Translations under genes and position numbers: made by a program
The notes under the pieces: generated by a model
The model's input: the letters and a program-made list of their open reading frames with translations, nothing else
The model's database searches: none
What the model was told of the DNA's origin: nothing
Assembly (NCBI GenBank): GCA_026709085.1
Contig: JAPOTR010000017.1
Coordinates: forward strand, 1-42,490
Source of the DNA: Cyanobacteria bacterium MAG CAR3_bin_5
Lineage (GTDB): Bacteria > Cyanobacteriota > Cyanobacteriia > PCC-6307 > Cyanobiaceae
Direction of reading: 5' to 3'
DNA length: 42,490 nt
Shown here: piece by piece, positions 18,037-26,948 of the stretch
Layout of the letters: each line of letters begins with the position of its first letter
How positions within the stretch are numbered: the first letter of the stretch is position 1

Positions 18037-18214
18037 TGATGGCCCGCTGCACGGGTTTGATGTCGCTTTCTTCCAGCAGCCCCTCGAAATCGTCAAAGTG
18101 GCGCTGCTTGGCGCGGAAGGCAATCCGCACCGTGGTGAGGTAGCGGTTGGACGCATTGGAGATCAGCAACTCCATGCGCCGGGAAAGATCCCTGGCCGAA
18201 TGCTCTCTGGTCAT
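17993..18214 (-). CDS. rpoZ: RNA polymerase omega subunit
   Basis: A 73-residue omega subunit. The cyanobacterial signature is clear: [20 protein letters not shown] then [11 protein letters not shown] then [20 protein letters not shown]. Omega binds the beta' subunit, helps RNA polymerase assemble, and in cyanobacteria influences sigma-factor recruitment. The ATG at 18214 gives [17 protein letters not shown]. It overlaps the following DUF1818 gene and diverges from rnz by 52 bp. Confidence 0.92.
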   Translation of the reverse strand: MTREHSARDLSRRMELLISNASNRYLTTVRIAFRAKQRHFDDFEGLLEESDIKPVQRAIIELSDERLTPELLA

Positions 18215-18266
18215 GGATCCAGTGTAGCCGGCCGGCGCACAATGGGTTCATTCCCCGTTCCCATCG

Positions 18267-19238
18267 TTGCAGGTCACCTTTCTGGGCACCAGTTCCGGCG
18301 TGCCAACCCGTCAGCGCAACGTGTCGTCTCTGGCGGTCCGCCTCCCCCAGCGCAGCGAACTCTGGTTGCTGGATTGTGGCGAGGCCACCCAGCATCAACT
18401 GTTGCGCAGTCCCCTGCGGGTTTCCCAACTGCGGCGCATCTTCATCACCCACATGCACGGGGACCACGTCTTTGGCTTGCCGGGGCTGCTGGCCAGCCTG
18501 GGCATGGCGGGCACATCAAAGGGTCTGGACCTGTACGGTCCCCCCCCCTTGCAGAGCTTTGTGGAGTCGGCCCTGCGGTTCTCCTCCACCCGCCTGAGCT
18601 ATCCGCTGCGCTTTCACGTCAATGTTCCTCCCCCGGAAGGCCATGTTCTTTTCGAGGATGACGATCTGGTTGTGGAATCGCGCCCGCTCCGGCACCGCAT
18701 CCCGGCCAGCGGGTTCCGCATCCGGCAGAAGCCCCGGGCGGGGCGGTTTGACGTGGAGAAGGCCAAAGCCCTGGGCATTCCCCCCGGTCCCCTCTATGGC
18801 CGCCTCAAGAACGGGGAAACGGTTTCCCTGGCCGGCCGCACCATTGCAGGCTCCAGCCTTTGCGGCCCGCCCCGGTCGGGGGTGAGTCTGGTATATGCCA
18901 CCGACACGGTGTTCTGTGACGCGGCTGTAGCCCTGGCCAGCGGGGCGGACCTGCTGGTCCATGAGGCCACGTTTGCCCACCGGGATGGGCAAATGGCCCT
19001 GCAGCGGCTCCATTCCACTACCACCATGGCGGCACAGGTGGCTCTGGCTGCAGGGGTGGGCCGGCTGGCGTTGACCCATTTCAGCCCCCGTTACATGCCG
19101 GGCCAGGCCATCGGCCCCGATGACCTGCTGGCGGAGGCCCGGGCCATTTTTCCCGCCACGGTCATGGCCAAAGACTTCCTCACCCTGGAACTGGCCTCCA
19201 AATCAGGCGAGCCGGGCTCTGGAACGGCCCCGCCCTGA
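18267..19238 (+). CDS. rnz: Ribonuclease Z (tRNA 3' endonuclease)
   Basis: A 323-residue metallo-beta-lactamase-fold nuclease that removes 3' trailers from tRNA precursors. The start is TTG at 18267, giving [14 protein letters not shown], the standard family N-terminus. Zinc ligands are in [15 protein letters not shown] (HxHxDH), with further ligands in YATDTVFCD and ALTHFSPRY. The exosite and PxKxRN-like blocks are present around residues 150-180. There is no Shine-Dalgarno sequence. Confidence 0.95.
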   Translation: MQVTFLGTSSGVPTRQRNVSSLAVRLPQRSELWLLDCGEATQHQLLRSPLRVSQLRRIFITHMHGDHVFGLPGLLASLGMAGTSKGLDLYGPPPLQSFVESALRFSSTRLSYPLRFHVNVPPPEGHVLFEDDDLVVESRPLRHRIPASGFRIRQKPRAGRFDVEKAKALGIPPGPLYGRLKNGETVSLAGRTIAGSSLCGPPRSGVSLVYATDTVFCDAAVALASGADLLVHEATFAHRDGQMALQRLHSTTTMAAQVALAAGVGRLALTHFSPRYMPGQAIGPDDLLAEARAIFPATVMAKDFLTLELASKSGEPGSGTAPP

Positions 19239-19337
19239 ACCGTTTCCGCAACACTCTCTGACGAGTTGAAGCTGATGGGGGCAAAGAGGCTGAATTGCGT
19301 GATACAAGGAATTGTGGCCTATCAGCATTACCCACCG

Positions 19338-19874
19338 ATGAACAGCTTTTTGCACCGCCTCACCACTGGGCTGGAGGCCATGGCCAGGCGCTGCGGTGCG
19401 CTCTTGGCGGTGTTCTTGCTGCCCCTGGCAATGCTGGGCAATCCCGCTGCCGCCCATGCGGCCAACTGGAATGCGGATACGTTGACGGTTCTTCAGAACG
19501 CCCAAGGGGACACAACGCTTCTGACAGAAGCTGAAGTCAAGTCTGGCAAGGCCACGTTCAACCAGAGTTGCGGAAGCTGCCATGCCAGCGGCATCACCAA
19601 GACCAATCACAACGTCGGACTGGATCCGGAGACCCTCTCCCTGGCGACGCCTCCCCGCAACTCCATTGAGAGCCTGGTGGACTACCTCAACGACCCCACC
19701 TCCTATGACGGGGAGTACTCCATCGCCGACCTCCACCCCAGCCTGCGCAGCAGCGACATCTTTCCCAAGATGCGCGATCTCTCGGACGACGATCTGCGCC
19801 TCATTGCCGGCTACATCCTTGTGGCTCCCAAGGTACAGGGGGATTCCTGGGGTGGCGGCAAGATCTACTTCTGA
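19338..19874 (+). CDS. psbV: Photosystem II cytochrome c550
   Basis: A 178-residue precursor of the lumenal extrinsic PSII subunit that stabilises the oxygen-evolving cluster. A basic N-terminus and hydrophobic core (ALLAVFLLPLAMLGNPA) end in an AHA/AA signal-peptidase site. The mature protein has the haem motif CGSCH, then NHNVGLDPETLSLATP, DPTSYDGEYSIADLHPSLR with the second axial histidine, and the family's terminal WGGGKIYF. An internal ATG at 19380 would give a more usual 164-residue precursor. A strong hairpin follows the gene. Confidence 0.95.
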   Translation: MNSFLHRLTTGLEAMARRCGALLAVFLLPLAMLGNPAAAHAANWNADTLTVLQNAQGDTTLLTEAEVKSGKATFNQSCGSCHASGITKTNHNVGLDPETLSLATPPRNSIESLVDYLNDPTSYDGEYSIADLHPSLRSSDIFPKMRDLSDDDLRLIAGYILVAPKVQGDSWGGGKIYF

Positions 19875-19915
19875 GCCATCCATTTCCGATCCCCCTGGGA
19901 CTCAACGCTGGAGAG

Positions 19916-19951
19916 AGCCCCATGGTTGACCTTCACGTCAACCATGGGGCT
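19916..19951. terminator. 15-bp perfect hairpin after psbV
   Basis: AGCCCCATGGTTGAC (19916-19930) and GTCAACCATGGGGCT (19937-19951) form a perfect 15-bp stem with a six-base loop. It lies 42 bp after the psbV stop and overlaps the last codons of the convergent minus-strand gene. It lacks a T-tract, and probably acts in both directions or protects the abundant psbV mRNA. Confidence 0.75.
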
Positions 19952-20364
19952 TCCGATGTTCTGCCGTTCTGCGAGGGAGGGTTGGATGCAACTCCATCGG
20001 GGCGACGAAGGGAGCGCCTGCTGTACCACCACTCCTGCAACTCCGGGCTGAGTCGCTCCGCAAACAGGGTGAGAACGGTTTTCGTGGGCCGTAGATCAGG
20101 CTGGAGCAGCTCAACGGCATAGGTGGGGCTGCGCTTGCAGGACAGATCCGGCACAAAGCGGCGCCCAATTCGCCGCCAACTGGGCTCCTTGCTGCGCCAC
20201 TGCAGCCGACAGCAGGGCCAGGGCAACTCTTCCCGGTCAAACAGGCGACAACAGGGCCCCAGAACCTGGAAGCTGTACTGACCGCCAGGGCTGGGGTGCT
20301 GACTGCGGTGGGAGAGAAGGGCACGGGTTGGTCCCATCGCAGTGATCCAGGTGGGGAGCGCCAC
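19933..20364 (-). CDS. Conserved hypothetical protein
   Basis: About 143 residues if started at the GTG at 20364, which gives MALPTWITAMGPTRALLSHR. The middle part has three cysteines and tryptophan-rich stretches (VLGPCCRLFDREELPWPCC and WRSKEPSWRRIGRR), then LSPELQEWWYSRR. I recognise no family. The frame continues upstream into petF, but those residues look random. Position between petF and psbV and the space it fills suggest a real core gene; C-terminal residues are encoded by the hairpin that serves as terminator. No signal or membrane segment is present. Confidence 0.5.
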   Translation of the reverse strand: MALPTWITAMGPTRALLSHRSQHPSPGGQYSFQVLGPCCRLFDREELPWPCCRLQWRSKEPSWRRIGRRFVPDLSCKRSPTYAVELLQPDLRPTKTVLTLFAERLSPELQEWWYSRRSLRRPDGVASNPPSQNGRTSEAPWLT

Positions 20365-20411
20365 CCGCTGGTGATGCGGGTAGGCGGGGGAGGAAGATCC
20401 GTGGAGACGGT

Positions 20412-20711
20412 TTAGTAGAGGTCCTCCTCGGCGTGGGTGGTAATGACGCAATCGGAGGTTGGATAGGCCACACAGGTGAGCACAAAGCCTGCCTCAATCT
20501 GGTCGTCATCCAGAAAGCTCTGGTCCGCCTGATCAACGGTGCCGCTGGTGAGCTTTCCAGCACAGGTGGAGCAAGCACCGGCACGGCAGGAGTAGGGCAG
20601 ATCCAGTCCTGCTTCCTCCGCTGCATCAAGGATGTATTGGTCGTCCGAGACGTCAATGGTCTCGTTCAGACCTTCGCTTTCGTTGATGAAGGTGACCTTG
20701 TAGGAAGCCAT
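20412..20711 (-). CDS. petF: Plant-type [2Fe-2S] ferredoxin
   Basis: A 99-residue soluble ferredoxin, the electron acceptor of photosystem I feeding FNR, nitrite reductase and desaturases. Cluster ligands are in [11 protein letters not shown] (CX4CX2C) and the distal cysteine is in [13 protein letters not shown]. The C-terminus HAEEDLY is typical of PetF. The start ATG at 20711 gives [11 protein letters not shown]; an upstream ATG at 20741 would add ten unconserved residues. It is probably monocistronic, with 190 bp upstream before the prmA terminus. Confidence 0.97.
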   Translation of the reverse strand: MASYKVTFINESEGLNETIDVSDDQYILDAAEEAGLDLPYSCRAGACSTCAGKLTSGTVDQADQSFLDDDQIEAGFVLTCVAYPTSDCVITTHAEEDLY

Positions 20712-20859
20712 GAATTCAGCATGTAGAGCAGAGCCTGGCAAAGCCCGGTCCTGCGGGACGACACACTTTTACACCCACTTGTGACCAATCTCACACCCTT
20801 GGGGCGAATCTCTAGCAAGATCAATCGATACATTCATGGCTGATAAGTGCTACTTATTG

Positions 20860-20881
20860 CCCCGACCCGGCGCCGGCGGGG
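20860..20881. terminator. GC-rich hairpin downstream of prmA
   Basis: CCCCG (20860-20864) and CGGGG (20877-20881) flank a GGCGCC-centred interior, giving a compact GC-rich stem. It lies 51 bp past the prmA stop on the minus strand. A second small hairpin, ATAAGT-GCT-ACTTAT, is at 20843-20857. Termination is plausible but there is no clear T-tract. Confidence 0.35.
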
Positions 20882-20931
20882 TTTCCACAGGCGGGGCTTC
20901 AGGGGCAGGCCCAGGATGTCCAGGATCGGGC

Positions 20932-21858
20932 TCAGGTTGTGCAAGTTGTGAAGGCCAGCAATGCCCATCCCTGCCGGGTGGCGGCCAGTTCTGCTGTCCA
21001 GCCCAGGTCCGCTAGGCGCTTCTGCACGTCGTCAGCCTGGCTGATCAGCAACCCACTGAGCCAACCCTGTCCCCCCGCGGTCTTCAGCAGTGGGGCAAAA
21101 TCGGGCGCCAACTCCATGATCACCGGCGCCAGGATGTTGCACAGCAGCACGTCCGCCCCAGACCCCACCCACGGGAGCAACGCCTTACTGGAGCCATGGA
21201 CCACCTGCAATCGTTCAGGACCATGGGCGTTGAGGGCGCCGTTCTCCCGGCTTGTGGAGACGGCCATGGGATCCACATCGCCGGCCACCACCCGGGCTGC
21301 CCCCAGTGCCAGGGCGGTGATGCCGAGAATACCGCTGCCACAACCCAGGTCCACCACCAGAGCATCCTTCACAACTCCCTGGCGGCCCTCCAGCGCTTCC
21401 ATGCAGAGGCGGGTGCTGGGATGTTCCCCCGTGCCGAAGGCGCGGCCCGGATCCAGTCGCAGAACCCGACGATGGCGCTGCTCAGGGGGGCAGCCCAGCC
21501 AGGCCGGCAGCACCAGCAGGGCGTTGCCAACGGGATCCGGCCGCCAGTGCTGCTTCCAACTGCTGGCCCACTCTTCCCGTATCTGTGGGGCAAAGGAGAA
21601 GTGGGGCACAGGGGCCTGGAAGGCCGCCGCCAGGGTGGCGAGGGACGACGCCAGTTCCCGCACCTGCTGTTCCGACCATGCCTGGCGATCCACCCATGCC
21701 AACACCGTGACAACTTTCCTCCTCCGGGGCTCACGCACCGTGGCGGTGTGGTGAATCCCCACCTGCTCCAATCGCCAGACCAGGGAGTCTTCCACCACAG
21801 GGCTGCAGGTCCACGCCAGCTTCCACAGACCATCGGCCCGGCTAGAGGCTGACGGCAT
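20932..21858 (-). CDS. prmA: Ribosomal protein L11 methyltransferase
   Basis: A 308-residue SAM-dependent enzyme that trimethylates lysines and the N-terminus of ribosomal protein L11. LDPGRAFGTGEHPSTRLCME is the PrmA-specific block, VVDLGCGSGILGITAL is SAM motif I, and LLCNILAPVIMELAP is the catalytic-loop motif. The ATG at 21858 (MPSASSRADGLW) overlaps the 3' end of serA by 17 bp, so the two are translated as a coupled pair. The frame extends upstream to 21927 within serA, which I rejected. Confidence 0.94.
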   Translation of the reverse strand: MPSASSRADGLWKLAWTCSPVVEDSLVWRLEQVGIHHTATVREPRRRKVVTVLAWVDRQAWSEQQVRELASSLATLAAAFQAPVPHFSFAPQIREEWASSWKQHWRPDPVGNALLVLPAWLGCPPEQRHRRVLRLDPGRAFGTGEHPSTRLCMEALEGRQGVVKDALVVDLGCGSGILGITALALGAARVVAGDVDPMAVSTSRENGALNAHGPERLQVVHGSSKALLPWVGSGADVLLCNILAPVIMELAPDFAPLLKTAGGQGWLSGLLISQADDVQKRLADLGWTAELAATRQGWALLAFTTCTT

Positions 21859-23428
21859 GGGCCTCGCGAATGCCCTCAATGCTGGTGATGTCGTCCAGCA
21901 GAGTTTCCGGGATCGGATCATCCACACTCAACACCATCACCGCATCCCCCCGCATGATGCGGCGACCCACCTGCATGCTGGCGATGTTCACGTTGTGGTG
22001 CCCCAGCAGGGAGCCCAGGCGGCCGATAATGCCGGGCATATCCCGGTGACGGGTAAAAAGCATGTGGTTGCTGGGGGGCACGCTGATGGGGAAGGAATCC
22101 ACACTGGTAATGCGCAGTTCATCCCCGGCAAAAACAGCCCCTGTGAGCTGGTGGAGGCCCGAACTGCTCCGACAGATGAGTTGAAGAGATCCGCCGCTGT
22201 AGTCCCGGGAGCCTTCATCCTTTACCTCCAGAACCTTGATGCCGCGACTTCTGGCCTCCAGGCCGGCATTGACGTAGTTGATCCGCTCCCCCAGCGCCGA
22301 ACTCAACAGTCCTTTGAGAGAGGCGATGACCAGGGGCTGGCTCGGTTGAGCAGCCAACTCCCCCTGCATGCGCACTTCCAACTCCTGCACATTGCCTCCG
22401 GCCAGTTGACTGATGCAATGGCCCAGATGCTCGGCCAGACTCAGGTGAGCCCGCAACTCCTCCATCAGATCGGGACTCAGGCCCGGGATGTTCACGGCGC
22501 TGCGGGCCGGCAACCCCAGCAGAACGTCACGGATTTGTTCAGCCACGTCAATGGCCACGCTGGCCTGGGCCTCGGCGGTGGAGGCGCCAAGGTGGGGGGT
22601 GAGGATGAGGTTATCCCGGATGGAGCGCAGGGGACTCCCGGCCGGGAGGGGTTCACTGGCATAAACATCAATGGCGGCGCCGGCAATGGTGTTGTTGCGC
22701 AGCGCATCCGCCAGGGCCGTCTCGTCCACCACGCCACCCCGGGCACAGTTGATGAGGCGCGCTGTGGGCTTCATGCGCTTCAACAGCCTGTCTCCCACCA
22801 GGTTCGCCGTCTCGTTGGTGCGGGGAATGTGCAAGGTGATGTAGTCCGCCTCTTCAAATAGAGCGTCCAGTTCCACCAAGCGCACCTGCAGCTTTTGTGC
22901 CCGGGCATTGGAGATAAAGGGGTCATGGGCCAGCACCACCATGCCCAGGGCCTGGGCAATTCTGGCCACGTGGGCGCCAATTTTGCCCAGGCCCACCACC
23001 CCGAGATTTTTTTTGTAAAGTTCGTTGCCCAGGTACCGTTTGCGGTCCCAGCGCCCGGCCATGGTGCTGGCATGGGCCTGGGGGATGTTGCGGGTGAGCG
23101 CCAGCATCATGGCCAGAGCATGTTCAGCCGCGGCGATGGTGTTGCCCTCGGGAGAGTTGACCACCAGCACACCGCGGCGGCTGGCGGCCGTCACATCAAC
23201 GTTGTCCACGCCAACACCGGCCCGGCCAACGATTTTGAGTTGGGGAGCGGCATCAATGACTGCAGCGGTTACCCGGGTGCCGGAGCGGACCATCAATGCG
23301 TCATAGTCCGTTATGGCACCCAGCAACTCCTCCTCCGACAGCCCCATGCGCACATCCACATGGGCCACCTGGGAGAGAATGTCAATTCCAGCTTGGTCAA
23401 TGGGATCGGAGACCAGAACTTTTGTCAT
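21842..23428 (-). CDS. serA: D-3-phosphoglycerate dehydrogenase
   Basis: A 528-residue long-form SerA, the first enzyme of serine biosynthesis. The NAD-binding site is in GVVGLGKIGAHVARIAQALG; the catalytic arginine, glutamate and histidine blocks are NCARGGVVDE, DVYASEPLP and LTPHLGAST. An intervening ASB domain and a C-terminal ACT domain (HRDMPGIIGRLGSLLGHHNV) give allosteric control by serine. The start ATG at 23428 gives MTKVLVSDPIDQAG. It diverges from the membrane-protein gene at 23485, with 56 bp for both promoters. Confidence 0.97.
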   Translation of the reverse strand: MTKVLVSDPIDQAGIDILSQVAHVDVRMGLSEEELLGAITDYDALMVRSGTRVTAAVIDAAPQLKIVGRAGVGVDNVDVTAASRRGVLVVNSPEGNTIAAAEHALAMMLALTRNIPQAHASTMAGRWDRKRYLGNELYKKNLGVVGLGKIGAHVARIAQALGMVVLAHDPFISNARAQKLQVRLVELDALFEEADYITLHIPRTNETANLVGDRLLKRMKPTARLINCARGGVVDETALADALRNNTIAGAAIDVYASEPLPAGSPLRSIRDNLILTPHLGASTAEAQASVAIDVAEQIRDVLLGLPARSAVNIPGLSPDLMEELRAHLSLAEHLGHCISQLAGGNVQELEVRMQGELAAQPSQPLVIASLKGLLSSALGERINYVNAGLEARSRGIKVLEVKDEGSRDYSGGSLQLICRSSSGLHQLTGAVFAGDELRITSVDSFPISVPPSNHMLFTRHRDMPGIIGRLGSLLGHHNVNIASMQVGRRIMRGDAVMVLSVDDPIPETLLDDITSIEGIREAHAVSL

Positions 23429-23484
23429 GCGCCCTGCGACAGTGCCGTTGGTGCAGTGTAGTGACTGGTTGTCCCCCTCCACCC

Positions 23485-23976
23485 ATGGCCATTGCTGTTG
23501 TGGTGCTTGATCGCCATCAGGACCTGTGTACCCTCCGCCAGCAGTTGGCGCAACTCGCCACGCCCCTGGCCCGTCTTCAGGCGGTAGGACCAGGGGAAGC
23601 CCCGTTCGCTCAGGTGGAGGTGCTCAATCCTCAATTGCGCCAACAACGGCTGCAGCAAACCATGGCCGTCTGGCTGGCGCCCTTCGGTTTCTTTGCCGGG
23701 GTGACCTTCACCGTCATGACCAATCTGGATACGTTTGCCTTTGCCGGCTTCTGGGGCAATCGCCTGATAGGCGGCCTGCTGGGGATGATCGCCGGCTTTC
23801 TGGGCAGTTTTGCGGCGAGTTCCGGCGTGGACAGCAGCAATGAAGACCGCCTGCGCCAGCTTCGCAATCGTAGCGAAGAAGGCTGCTGGCTGCTGGTGGT
23901 GGAATCAAGGGTGGGACAGGACCTGCCGTGGAAGGCGCTGCAGCGGGTTCGCCCCCAGGCGGTGGTGGCCCTCTGA
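23485..23976 (+). CDS. Conserved hypothetical membrane protein
   Basis: 163 residues. An N-terminal soluble part (MAIAVVVLDRHQDLCTLR) is followed by PQLRQQRLQQTMAVWLAPFG and two hydrophobic segments, FFAGVTFTVMTNLDTFAFAG and LIGGLLGMIAGFLGSFAASS, the second a glycine-zipper pattern. The C-terminal soluble part is EEGCWLLVVESR. I take it as a cyanobacterial conserved family without known function. The ATG at 23485 was chosen because it gives the first hydrophobic strand directly. Its TGA overlaps the next gene's ATG by one base, so the two are coupled. Confidence 0.75.
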   Translation: MAIAVVVLDRHQDLCTLRQQLAQLATPLARLQAVGPGEAPFAQVEVLNPQLRQQRLQQTMAVWLAPFGFFAGVTFTVMTNLDTFAFAGFWGNRLIGGLLGMIAGFLGSFAASSGVDSSNEDRLRQLRNRSEEGCWLLVVESRVGQDLPWKALQRVRPQAVVAL

Positions 23977-24722
23977 TGGCTCCAGCCGCAGCCCTGGACC
24001 ATGTGTTGGCGGTGGCCGAGGCTGCTCTGCGCAACTGGCGGCCGGAGCCAACGGGGTTTCTGGATCCGGAGGAGCGCTTTGCCGTGGAGCCCGTGTTGCA
24101 GCAGCGCAGTGGCCTGCACTGGCGTTGTTACGGCGGCATCACCCCCGCCGAACGGCAGCGGCTTCTCCTGGCCCGGGAAGAGCTGCCCCTCGGTGACTTG
24201 TCCATGGACTTTGCCCTGGTGGCGTTGAAGGGCAACTTCCTGTTCGATCCCGCCGAACTGGAGGATTTCGAGGCGGCCTTGCGGACAACGGGCATTGACC
24301 CCCGGGGGTGGGGGGACGTGATCCTCCTGGGGGAAAACGGCGCCCAACTCATTGCCACCCCAGCCTGCGCCGCTGCCCTGGACGGCTGTTCCCTGCAAGT
24401 GCGCACAGTGGCGGTGGAAGCCAGTGCCGTGCCCTGGGAACACTTGCGCCATCAACCGCGCCAGCCCCGCACCGTCACCACCGTGGAAGCCTCCTGCCGG
24501 CTGGATGCCGTCGCTTCGGCGGGGCTGGGCCTGTCCCGGGCCCGCATGGCGGCAGCCGTCAGTTCCGGCCGGGTGCGTCTCAACGGCCGCACCGTGCTGC
24601 GTCCCCACACCGAGTTGCAGGTGGGTGACGTGGTGGTGTTGCGGGGGCGGGGGGAACTGCGCCTGCAAAGCCGCACCCTCACCCGCCGCCAGCGCTGGCG
24701 CCTGCAGCTTCTGCGCTGCTGA
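23976..24722 (+). CDS. S4-domain RNA-binding protein ('photosystem II S4' / YlmH-like)
   Basis: 248 residues. The N-terminal about 165 residues (FLDPEERFAVEPVL, WRCYGGITPAERQRLLLA, WGDVILLGENGAQLI) are those of the cyanobacterial 'photosystem II S4 domain protein' family, related to bacterial YlmH. The C-terminal S4 RNA-binding domain is visible in SCRLDAVASAGLGLSRARMA and SSGRVRLNGRTVLRPHTELQ then VGDVVVLRGRGEL. The function is probably in RNA or ribosome handling; the link to PSII is by family name only. It is coupled to the preceding gene by a TGATG overlap. Confidence 0.88.
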   Translation: MAPAAALDHVLAVAEAALRNWRPEPTGFLDPEERFAVEPVLQQRSGLHWRCYGGITPAERQRLLLAREELPLGDLSMDFALVALKGNFLFDPAELEDFEAALRTTGIDPRGWGDVILLGENGAQLIATPACAAALDGCSLQVRTVAVEASAVPWEHLRHQPRQPRTVTTVEASCRLDAVASAGLGLSRARMAAAVSSGRVRLNGRTVLRPHTELQVGDVVVLRGRGELRLQSRTLTRRQRWRLQLLRC

Positions 24723-24795
24723 GGGCTGAGGTGGCCTGGTTCAGGCTGGTATCCCGGTTGGAGAAGTGCTACAGTACTGCTGCTGCCGGTTCAAG

Positions 24796-24867
24796 GGGCG
24801 ATTAGCTCAGGGGTAGAGCACACCGTTGACATCGGTGGAGTCACTGGTTCAAATCCAGTATCGCCCA
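24796..24867 (+). tRNA. tRNA-Val (GAC)
   Basis: The 72-nt cloverleaf has a seven-base acceptor stem GGGCGAT/ATCGCCC and a D arm GCTC/GAGC. The anticodon arm is CACCG-TTGACAT-CGGTG, giving anticodon GAC, and the T arm is ACTGG-TTCAAAT-CCAGT. The discriminator is A; CCA is not encoded. Its 3' half is repeated, with changes, at 27163-27199, so this gene has served as an integration site. Confidence 0.97.
24829..24866 (+). repeat. attL-like tRNA-Val 3' half
   Basis: The segment from the anticodon loop to the acceptor stem matches 27163-27199 with one single-base gap and one substitution over 38 positions. Integration into the 3' half of a tRNA gene, rebuilding the gene on one side and leaving a partial copy on the other, is the classic tyrosine-recombinase signature. 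Confidence 0.8.
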
Positions 24868-25028
24868 TTACCTAATGACAACCTGGATATGGCTGGCAAG
24901 CAGCGGTGCTCCAGGTGAACACTTGGGTTGCGGCGCTCGTGACTGCCGGCGCTCCGCGCCTGCCACTGGTCATAGGCTTCAGTGATGCGTGGGCTGTGGT
25001 ATGCTCAGATCGCCATGTGTCATGCCTG

Positions 25029-26769
25029 ATGTCCTTCCCTGCACGTCTTCTTTCCCTGGCCCCTTGCCTATTGACCTCCTTACTTTTGGCTTCTTGTGGT
25101 AGCAGTGGTAGCGTGGGGGGGGGGTGATGCTGAACTTGCTGAAAGGGCACGGGAAGAAGTGGAAGCCATGAGACGGACCGATTCAGGCAAAATCGGCGCC
25201 TTGTCTTATGAGCTTCACAATCGACCGGGCCAAGGATCAGAGGATTTACATGCAGATATACTTAGCCGGAATAATGAAGTCAATCCTGATTACGCTGGGA
25301 GACGCTTTAATAGCAATAGACGTTTAGATGTAACCTATCAAGATGATAACGGCTTTGTGGGGATTTATGATCATGATGGGAAACCAGGAAAAATAACATC
25401 GGATGTTTCTATTGATTTGACTATTAACTCTGTCGGTGCTTATGTTAGTGATTTTGGAATAGGCATTGAAAATCCCATCATAATCGAGGGCCAGAATCTT
25501 GGGAGAATAGACGGTTTGGCAATATATGAACAATTAAATAACAATGGAGCTTTTCGTGATAATAGGAGTCTAGGGGTTTTCAGTAACTTACTTTATTCAA
25601 GCGGAGTGATTGAAGGCGCGTTTTCAACTACAGATACGACGCAAGGTAATCCCCAACTTGTTGCAGGAGAAATTCAGGTTAGATATGGAGATATCAGTAA
25701 TCAAACAAGAAATTCACTTGTAGGTGTTTTTGCTGCCGGTGACGATAGCCAACCAGATATTAGTTCATTTTTAGGAAATCTTATTAACAATCTAAATCTA
25801 CAATCTGAACCCGGATATATCGAACCAGGGCAATCCAGTCAAAGCCCTATCGATGCCCAAACCCTGGCCAGCAGCTACTTGACCCCAGGCCCGGCAATGG
25901 GTGACGTCTTTGTAACATCCATCGGTGAGCAGAGGGTGGCGGCATTTAACGGAATAGAAGGTCTCACCTTCAATCTGAACGGGGATTCCTTTGTAGGGGC
26001 AACGCCGGGGGCCAGTCTTGCCGCGTCCCTGGATTCCTTCATGGCCCCTTCAGATTGGGCAATCCCTGCACAGTGGCAATTCAGTCTCAAGCCCCTTCAC
26101 ATGGCTTCCAGGCACGGGACTTCCCTGGAGCGGGGCAAGGGTCTGTTCCATCTTGCCAGCCCCCAGGGGTGGGCCGCCTCCTTCCATACCCAAGGGGTAG
26201 AAGTTGCCTACAACCCCTCTGAAGGTCCCTTCACCTTCACCGCCGGTGCCGTACATGAACCGGATTCCCTCTTGGGGACCCAGGCCAAGGGCATCTTCGG
26301 CTCCCTTGCCGCCAATACCTTCCACATAGGTAGCCGCTGGCAAACCGACCTGGGCCAATGGTCCATCTCCGCCAGCGGGGAACTTGGCCTGGTAAGTCCT
26401 ACTGTGGCGGGTAGCAGCGTCATTGACCGCATCGATACCCTCGCCACCAACACCTTCACTTTAGAGGCCGCCAGGGACTTTAACAACGGCAACACCATCC
26501 GATTCTCCCTGAGCCAGCCCCTACGGGTGGCCGCCGGGTCCATGAAGTACACCTTCGCCAATGGCTCACAAGACGGTCTTGTGACAGGCCAAAGCCATTC
26601 AGCCTCCCTCACCCCCAGCGGCCGCCAACTGGACTTCACCACCGCCTTGGGTGTTCCCCTGGGGGAGGGTGAGCTTTCCTTGGGACTCACCATGAGCACC
26701 CAACCAGGACATAGAAAGGGGTCCGATTCGGAGGTGGCCGTCTTCACCGCCTATCAAGCCCGTTGGTAG
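25029..26769 (+). pseudogene. Lipoprotein with C-terminal beta-barrel, interrupted at a poly-G tract (possibly phase-variable)
   Basis: The start ATG at 25029 gives MSFPARLLSLAPCLLTSL then the lipobox LLASC, followed by GSSGSV and a run of ten G (25115-25124). In the present state the frame hits TGA at 25125. With nine G the frame runs on to 26769 for 579 residues. The first about 270 residues after the tract are an AT-rich passenger region (FVGIYDHDGKPG, LVAGEIQVRYGD, SLVGVFAAGDD). The last about 300 are GC-rich with alternating strands (WAASFHTQGVEVAYNP, IRFSLSQPLRVAAG) and end AVFTAYQARW, a terminal aromatic as in outer-membrane barrels and autotransporters. I recognise no exact family. 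It is either switched off by slippage or carries a sequencing error. Confidence 0.75.
25115..25124 (+). repeat. Homopolymeric tract of ten G inside a coding region
   Basis: The longest mononucleotide run I noticed in the window lies just after the lipobox of the surface lipoprotein. Loss of one G (or gain of two) joins the signal-peptide frame with the 1.6-kb downstream frame. Poly-G/C runs at the 5' end of surface-protein genes are the standard slipped-strand phase-variation switch. Confidence 0.85.
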
Positions 26770-26822
26770 ACCCAAAGGCGCCTCCCTTCCCGGTGGGCTT
26801 AAGACCCTTCCCGGGGCAGGGC

Positions 26823-26948
26823 TTAACCGACCCTCGCTTCAAGCACCTGAAGCTCAACCCTGCCATAGCCGACCCGGCCAATGGTGGAGTAGCCTGAATC
26901 AATATCGGCCACCACCACCGACGGCCCGTTTTCAGCAATATGGGCCAT
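26823..26948 (-). CDS. Small ORF or gene fragment
   Basis: A 41-residue frame from the ATG at 26948, MAHIAENGPSVVVADIDSG, ending LQVLEARVG. The frame is open upstream to a TAG at 27030 and includes LPGGLQEVNQVV just before the ATG, so it may be the tail of a longer, lost gene. An AGGA lies ten bases before an in-frame GTG. The residue pattern is protein-like, but I recognise no family. This is the only coding signal I see in the 26770-27213 gap apart from the tRNA repeat. Confidence 0.3.
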   Translation of the reverse strand: MAHIAENGPSVVVADIDSGYSTIGRVGYGRVELQVLEARVG

